Positions 23,660 through 26,815 of a DNA stretch of 26,815 bases are shown here, one piece after another. Origin of the DNA: JALCLA01 sp965653565 (GTDB lineage: Bacteria; Pseudomonadota; Gammaproteobacteria; Xanthomonadales; Xanthomonadaceae); assembly GCA_965653565.1 (NCBI GenBank), contig CBFHAI010000065.1, forward strand, positions 1 to 26,815, read 5' to 3'. The notes under the pieces are model-generated. The model was not told the origin of the DNA. It saw nothing but the letters and a program-made list of their open reading frames with translations, and did not search any database. The position numbers were made by a program, and so were the translations under genes. Position 1 is the first letter of the stretch. Each line of letters opens with the position of its first letter.

Positions 23660-23968
23660 ATGTCGCATTTACTGCCCCGCTTCGCCGTCCGCCTGCTGGT
23701 GCCCGCGCTGGCGCTGACCTTGCTGGCCGCACTGGGCGAGCCGATCCCGGCGCATGCGTCGGCCGAATCCGAGCAGATCGTCATCGAGATTTCGAACGAC
23801 GTCGACAGCGATTTCGCCGTGGTGCTGCAACAGGAAGCCGAAGCCGTGCGGCTGGAGGCCGAAGCAGCCCGCAAGGCCGCCCGCCAGACCGCCGCGCAGA
23901 TGCGCTGGTTCCTGACGTTGCCGGCCGCCAGCAGCAAGCGTTGCAACCCGGCCAACTGCGCCAGCTGA
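23660..23968 (+). CDS. Small exported protein of unknown function, sigma-54 promoter
   Basis: I do not recognise this 102-residue protein. It starts with a signal peptide (hydrophobic 9-25, probable cleavage at AHA, residue 33). The mature part of about 69 residues has an acidic start (ESEQIVIEISNDVDSD), an Ala/Glu/Arg-rich helix that could form a coiled coil (about 55-80), and two cysteines close to the C-terminus (RCNPANC). AAGGA at 23647-23651, eight bases upstream, decides the start. It lies directly behind a sigma-54 promoter and upstream of a sensor kinase gene on the same strand. It could be a periplasmic signal or accessory protein; this is inference from position only. Confidence 0.65.
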   Translation: MSHLLPRFAVRLLVPALALTLLAALGEPIPAHASAESEQIVIEISNDVDSDFAVVLQQEAEAVRLEAEAARKAARQTAAQMRWFLTLPAASSKRCNPANCAS

Positions 23969-23978
23969 TCTCCAGACA

Positions 23979-24006
23979 CGAGGACAGGGACGCGAGGACA
24001 GGGACG
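23979..24006 (+). repeat. Perfect tandem duplication of a 14-base unit
   Basis: CGAGGACAGGGACG occurs twice without a gap (23979-23992 and 23993-24006), starting 11 bases after the stop of the small exported protein gene. Confidence 0.9.
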
Positions 24007-24010
24007 AGCG

Positions 24011-24040
24011 GCCGGGGAAAGGCGCCAGACTTTCCCCGGC
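24011..24040 (+). terminator. Strong stem-loop after the small exported protein gene
   Basis: GCCGGGGAAAG (24011-24021) and CTTTCCCCGGC (24030-24040) form an 11-bp perfect stem with an eight-base loop. No T-run follows, so it may be a weak or Rho-assisted terminator, an mRNA 3' stabiliser, or a processing element. Confidence 0.5.
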
Positions 24041-24180
24041 TGAACCTCGCAGCGATTCAGCGTCTTCTTTCGCAAGATCCGTCTCGCTTCTTGTGATCCA
24101 GCCAGTCGAGGCGCGCTTGACGATTGCAACGCGCACTCACGAAAACAGCCGTCGCGGTGGAACGAAACCGTCGTGGGCAT

Positions 24181-24210
24181 TTGCGGAAGCGGCCTGCGCG
24201 ATTCGATAAT
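24181..24210 (+). promoter_or_regulatory. Possible sigma-70 promoter of the sensor kinase gene
   Basis: TTGCGG (24181-24186) and GATAAT (24205-24210) are 18 bases apart. Transcription would start near 24217, just before the ribosome-binding site of the GTG at 24235. Confidence 0.4.
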
Positions 24211-24234
24211 CCGGCTTTGACCCGCAGGATTACC

Positions 24235-25350
24235 GTGGCGCCCGCCCTTACCGCTCGCAAATCGCGCCGCGTCACTGGCCTGCAGTTCGCGCTGGGCCTG
24301 TTCGTGCTGGCCAACGCGATCGGACTGCTGCTGTTCGTCGACCGCTTCCTCACCCGCATCACCGCCGGCCGCCAGGACGACTGGGTGCGCGTGATGATCG
24401 AGGAATTGTCGGGCGCCTACGTCGCGGCGCTGCTGATTCCGTTGATGGTGTACGGCACGCGCCGGTTGCCGCCGTTCGGGCGGCAGTGGCCGTTCCACGT
24501 GCCGATGCATTTCGCCATCGCGCTCGGCGTGGGCATGTTGCATACGACGTTGACGAGCCTGTTGCGCATTGGCCTGATCGAGTTGCCGCAGCTCGGCGTC
24601 GGCGACTACGAATTGAGCGCGAATCGCTACCTGCTGGCGCTGCCGAATCAGTTGATCGTGTATGCGGTGGTGGTCGGCATCACGCTCGTCGTCGACCGTT
24701 ATCGCGCGGCGCGCAATCGCGAACTGGAAGCGGCGGAACTGAAGAGCCGCCTCACGCAGGCGCAGCTCGAAGGCTTGCGCCGGCAACTCGAACCGCATTT
24801 TCTTTCGACTACGCTCAACACAGTCTCGGAACTGGTCTACACCAATCCGAAAGCGGCCGAAGAGATGATTTCGCGCCTGACGGCGCTGCTGCGTCACGCG
24901 TTCGCGCCCGACCAGGAGCACGAGACCTCTCTCGGCGAGGAAGTCCGCATGCTCGATCTGTATCTCGACATGATGCGACTGCGATTCGCCGAGCGCCTGT
25001 TCGTGCAGGTCGACGTGCCAGCCGATCTCTACGCCGCGCAGGTGCCGCGCACGTTGCTGCAGCCGCTGGTCGAGAACGCGCTCAAGTGCAGTGCTGAGCC
25101 ATCGCAGTCGCTGGTGGCGGTGCGCGTGTCTGCGCGCCGCGAAGGCGATTCGGTGATGATCCGTGTGCGCGATCGGGGTCCGGGTTGCGATGCTTCCGCG
25201 CGGAGTCTGGGCTTGGCCAATACGGCCGAACGCATCGCACATCTTTACGGCGAAGGCTACGGCATCAGTCTGGCCGAAGCCGATGAAGGTGGTGCCGAGG
25301 TCCGCGTGCGACTTCCGCTGCGATTGCCGCAGTCGCTGGCGTTGCCGTAA
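24235..25350 (+). CDS. LytS/YehU-type sensor histidine kinase with altered H-box (orphan)
   Basis: An inner-membrane kinase of 371 residues. Four hydrophobic helices (about 15-34, 55-72, 89-112, 136-154) precede a helical linker and a His_kinase/HATPase domain. The phospho-acceptor region reads EPHFLSTTLN with His188, where the family usually has NPHFLFNTLN. The ATP site shows VENALK (Asn281, usually followed by HG, here CS), DRGPG and LGLANTAERI. ATP-binding motifs are largely intact, so activity is plausible. The GTG at 24235 has AGGA at 24226-24229; the frame opens earlier at a TTG with no support. No LytTR response regulator is adjacent, unlike most members; instead small exported proteins lie on both sides. 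Confidence 0.88.
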   Translation: MAPALTARKSRRVTGLQFALGLFVLANAIGLLLFVDRFLTRITAGRQDDWVRVMIEELSGAYVAALLIPLMVYGTRRLPPFGRQWPFHVPMHFAIALGVGMLHTTLTSLLRIGLIELPQLGVGDYELSANRYLLALPNQLIVYAVVVGITLVVDRYRAARNRELEAAELKSRLTQAQLEGLRRQLEPHFLSTTLNTVSELVYTNPKAAEEMISRLTALLRHAFAPDQEHETSLGEEVRMLDLYLDMMRLRFAERLFVQVDVPADLYAAQVPRTLLQPLVENALKCSAEPSQSLVAVRVSARREGDSVMIRVRDRGPGCDASARSLGLANTAERIAHLYGEGYGISLAEADEGGAEVRVRLPLRLPQSLALP

Positions 25351-25433
25351 TCCGCCGCAAGCGAACACGGCCGGGCGCACGATGCGCTCCGCCCATCGCA
25401 ACAGACAAAACTCTTCTCGCTGTCGGCGCATCT

Positions 25434-25455
25434 GTTGTGTGATTGCACACACAAC
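25434..25455 (+). promoter_or_regulatory. Inverted repeat upstream of the second small exported protein gene
   Basis: GTTGTGTG (25434-25441), six bases ATTGCA, then CACACAAC (25448-25455): perfect eight-base arms ending 37 bases before the ATG. It could be an operator for a dimeric regulator or a 5' UTR hairpin. It is not a good Crp/Clp site (only one TGTGA half). Confidence 0.5.
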
Positions 25456-25492
25456 TGCGACGTTTCGTCGCCCACGCAGCAGGAACTTTCAA

Positions 25493-25720
25493 ATGCAACG
25501 CACGCTCAAATCCGTACTTGTCCGCGGCGTCTTCGGTGTCGCGCTCAGCGCCGCAGCGATGGTCGGCGCCGGCGCGAAAGTGATGACACTGCACGGCTCG
25601 GTCCGCTTGGTGGACGGACGTATCCAGATCGACTCTTCGCGCGACTCGGCTGCGCTATGCGCAGCGATGCCGGATGGCGGCTCCGTCAGCGTGATGGCGG
25701 CAGAGCGCGCCGAGAGTTGA
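25493..25720 (+). CDS. Small exported protein of unknown function
   Basis: A 75-residue product that I do not recognise. The N-terminus (MQRTLKSVLVRG, then a hydrophobic stretch to about residue 27) looks like a signal peptide. The remaining 45 or so residues are hydrophilic with a single cysteine (ALCAAMPDGG) and a possible beta-rich segment (GSVRLVDGRIQIDSS). AGGAA at 25481-25485, seven bases upstream, supports the ATG; the open frame starting at 25163 inside the kinase gene is a shadow. It follows the sensor kinase by 142 bases and ends before a strong terminator, which supports it being a real transcribed gene. Confidence 0.6.
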   Translation: MQRTLKSVLVRGVFGVALSAAAMVGAGAKVMTLHGSVRLVDGRIQIDSSRDSAALCAAMPDGGSVSVMAAERAES

Positions 25721-25782
25721 TCGCAGTTGCCCTCACGCGGGCCCGGCAGGCAGCCATGGGTCCGCGTGCTTTTTATTCGTTT

Positions 25783-25821
25783 GCAAAGAGAAAGGCCGCT
25801 TTATGCGGCCTTTCTCTTTGC
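25783..25821. terminator. Bidirectional intrinsic terminator with a 17-bp stem
   Basis: Perfect 17-base arms (25783-25799 and 25805-25821) around TTTAT. The core AAAGGCCGC/GCGGCCTTT is flanked by A-rich and T-rich parts in the outer stem, so it can work in both directions. It sits between the convergent small exported protein gene and the YggN-family gene. Confidence 0.9.
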
Positions 25822-25836
25822 GCGAAGCGCGTCGGG

Positions 25837-26589
25837 TCAATCGTTGATTTGCAGCAGATCCAGCGGATGGTTGTCCGCCAGTCGCACATTCAACGAGGCT
25901 TCGAGTTCGTCGAGCGCCTTTACGCGCGGGCACAAAGCCTCGGCGCGAGCCTCGAGTTCGTCGGCACGGCGTTCGACATTCTGCTCGATCGCCTTCTCCA
26001 TGCGTTCGGCGCGTTGTTCGATCTCGCGGATGCCGTCCTCGTCGCCGGTGAGCGCCGCTTTGATCGCGACGGCGGCGATGTCGCCGGTCATCATCGGCAC
26101 CAGCTCGGAGACCAATGCGTCGATGGCTTCGTCGAATTCGTCGTTGTCCCAATCGGCGGTGTCGTCGGTTGCGTCGATGCGATCGGCGAGTTGCGACGTT
26201 AGCTCATCGATGCGCTCGGCGACGCGTTCGGAGTTCGAGCCACCGAACGCGGTCGTGACTTGAAGGATGGCCTGGCTGGCGAGGCCGACGGCGTCGACGG
26301 CAATTGCTTTGACCTCCGGCACCAATGCACGCACGTCGCGCTCGTAGCGAGCGACGCGTTCGGCATCTTCCTTGGACAGCGCTACTTCGCGGCCGTCGAC
26401 GATGAGGCGGCCGTGTCGCATCTCTACTCTCAAGGGGGCGCCGGCGGTTCGGTGGAACACGACCGCTTGGTCGTCGAGGCGCATCTCGAAATCGCTTTCG
26501 AAGTCGCAAATGTCGACCGATCGCGCCTGGCTCGCAGCTGACACGGCGAACAGCAGGGTGGCGGCAAGAGCGTGCGGCAACAGCTTCAT
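25837..26589 (-). CDS. YggN family (DUF2884) periplasmic protein
   Basis: A 250-residue exported protein. A signal peptide (LLPHALAATLLFAVSAASQA) is followed by the family opening with a conserved Cys (DICDFESDFEMRLDDQAV), then GRLIVDGREVALSKEDAERVARYERDVRALVPEVKAIAVDAVGLA. The second half is acidic and helical (EIEQRAERMEKAIEQNVERRADELEARAEALCP), likely coiled coil. The role of the family is not established. Two in-frame ATGs lie six bases apart; AGAGGG at 26597-26602 is seven bases from the one at 26589 and too close to 26595, so 26589 is chosen. It is convergent with the second small exported protein gene. Confidence 0.85.
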   Translation of the reverse strand: MKLLPHALAATLLFAVSAASQARSVDICDFESDFEMRLDDQAVVFHRTAGAPLRVEMRHGRLIVDGREVALSKEDAERVARYERDVRALVPEVKAIAVDAVGLASQAILQVTTAFGGSNSERVAERIDELTSQLADRIDATDDTADWDNDEFDEAIDALVSELVPMMTGDIAAVAIKAALTGDEDGIREIEQRAERMEKAIEQNVERRADELEARAEALCPRVKALDELEASLNVRLADNHPLDLLQIND

Positions 26590-26596
26590 TGGCATT

Positions 26597-26602
26597 CCCT
26601 CT
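26597..26602 (-). promoter_or_regulatory. Ribosome-binding site deciding the YggN-family start
   Basis: AGAGGG on the minus strand, seven bases before the ATG at 26589 but one base before the ATG at 26595. Confidence 0.6.
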
Positions 26603-26742
26603 CAGCGTGGGTAGCGGAGCACGGTTGGTCTCTGCTTCGATGTCGATGGTCGGACAAACGTTTAGGCGACGAGCGTGCCGTAAGCGGGGATGACTAAAGG
26701 CGGATCGATGCTCCGCGGGCGTGAAATCGAATACGCCAAAAG

Positions 26743-26774
26743 CAAACGGCCACCCGTTTAGGGGTGGCCGTTTG
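26743..26774 (-). terminator. Terminator of the ribosomal RNA operon
   Basis: CAAACGGCCACCC (26743-26755) and GGGTGGCCGTTTG (26762-26774) form a 13-bp perfect stem with a six-base loop. On the minus strand it comes right after the 5S rRNA end and is followed by CTTTTGG. Confidence 0.88.
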
Positions 26775-26787
26775 TTTTCAAAAAAGG

Positions 26788-26815
26788 CCCTGGCGATGAC
26801 CTACTCTTGCATGCG
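26788..26815 (-). rRNA. rrf: 5S ribosomal RNA, 3' end (rest outside window)
   Basis: Read on the minus strand the last bases give CGCATGCAAGAGTAGG followed by TCATCGCCAGG, matching the conserved 3' end of gammaproteobacterial 5S rRNA (CCATGCGAGAGTAGG ... GCCAGG in E. coli). About 28 bases are inside the window; the exact 3' end is uncertain by two or three bases. The terminator 14 bases further on supports this being the end of an rrn operon. Confidence 0.85.

Noticed and set aside
25424..25439. Degenerate sigma-54-like sequence before the second small exported protein gene
   Set aside because: A GG and a GT doublet are ten bases apart, but the essential GC at -12 is missing and several consensus bases differ, so it is not called.
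23560..25452. 630-codon minus-strand open frame covering the small exported protein and kinase region
   Set aside because: Antisense to the sensor kinase with its clear HATPase motifs; it also runs across the sigma-54 promoter and the hairpin. No Shine-Dalgarno or recognisable domain.
1..26815. CRISPR arrays, tRNA genes, insertion sequences, prophage or attachment sites
   Set aside because: No regularly spaced repeats, tRNA-like cloverleaf sequence, transposase, integrase or phage genes were seen on reading; only the 5S rRNA fragment was found among RNA genes.

Overview
The window looks like chromosomal DNA from a high-GC gammaproteobacterium of the order Lysobacterales (Xanthomonadales), perhaps close to Rhodanobacteraceae. 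The reasons are the plant-type (class 2) glutamate-cysteine ligase, the large TonB-dependent receptor, the gene pair related to mitochondrial complex I accessory proteins, the IPTL-CTERM-like protein, a secreted protein ending in LFGNGFE, and several GGGAATC-type intergenic repeats. This placement comes from reading the sequence; no search was run.

Left part (1-7.3 kb): the 5' part of gshA leaves the window on the minus strand. It is followed by a secreted four-repeat choice-of-anchor-D/HYDIN-like protein, then engB (minus). A plus-strand periplasmic block comes next: diheme cytochrome c4, a lipoprotein-type DsbA and a second DsbA, closed by a good intrinsic terminator. After it lie an endonuclease/exonuclease/phosphatase protein and, on the minus strand, a secreted protein with an IPTL-CTERM-like C-terminus.

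Middle (7.4-17.2 kb): a 975-residue TonB-dependent receptor and a TauE/SafE-type permease, both minus. Then come plus-strand slt (lytic transglycosylase), an NDUFA9-like NAD(P)-binding protein coupled to it by ATGA overlap, and cca. On the minus strand a MidA/NDUFAF7-type methyltransferase is coupled by GTGA overlap to a VanZ-like membrane protein.

Right-middle (17.2-23.4 kb): two gene strings converge. The plus string is a pteridine-reductase-like SDR, an L,D-transpeptidase and a hotdog thioesterase. The minus string is aceF, a GNAT/nitrilase fusion, folB and folK. Three genes here point to folate/pterin metabolism (SDR, folB, folK), and aceF to pyruvate dehydrogenase.

Right end (23.4-26.8 kb): this is the least familiar part. 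A near-perfect sigma-54 promoter precedes a 102-residue exported protein that I do not recognise. It is followed by a 14-bp tandem duplication, an 11-bp hairpin, an orphan LytS-like sensor kinase with an altered H-box, and a second unrecognised 75-residue exported protein behind an inverted repeat. A DUF2884/YggN protein converges on this group across a 17-bp-stem terminator. The window ends in the 3' end of a 5S rRNA gene read leftward, with its own terminator, so a ribosomal RNA operon lies just beyond.
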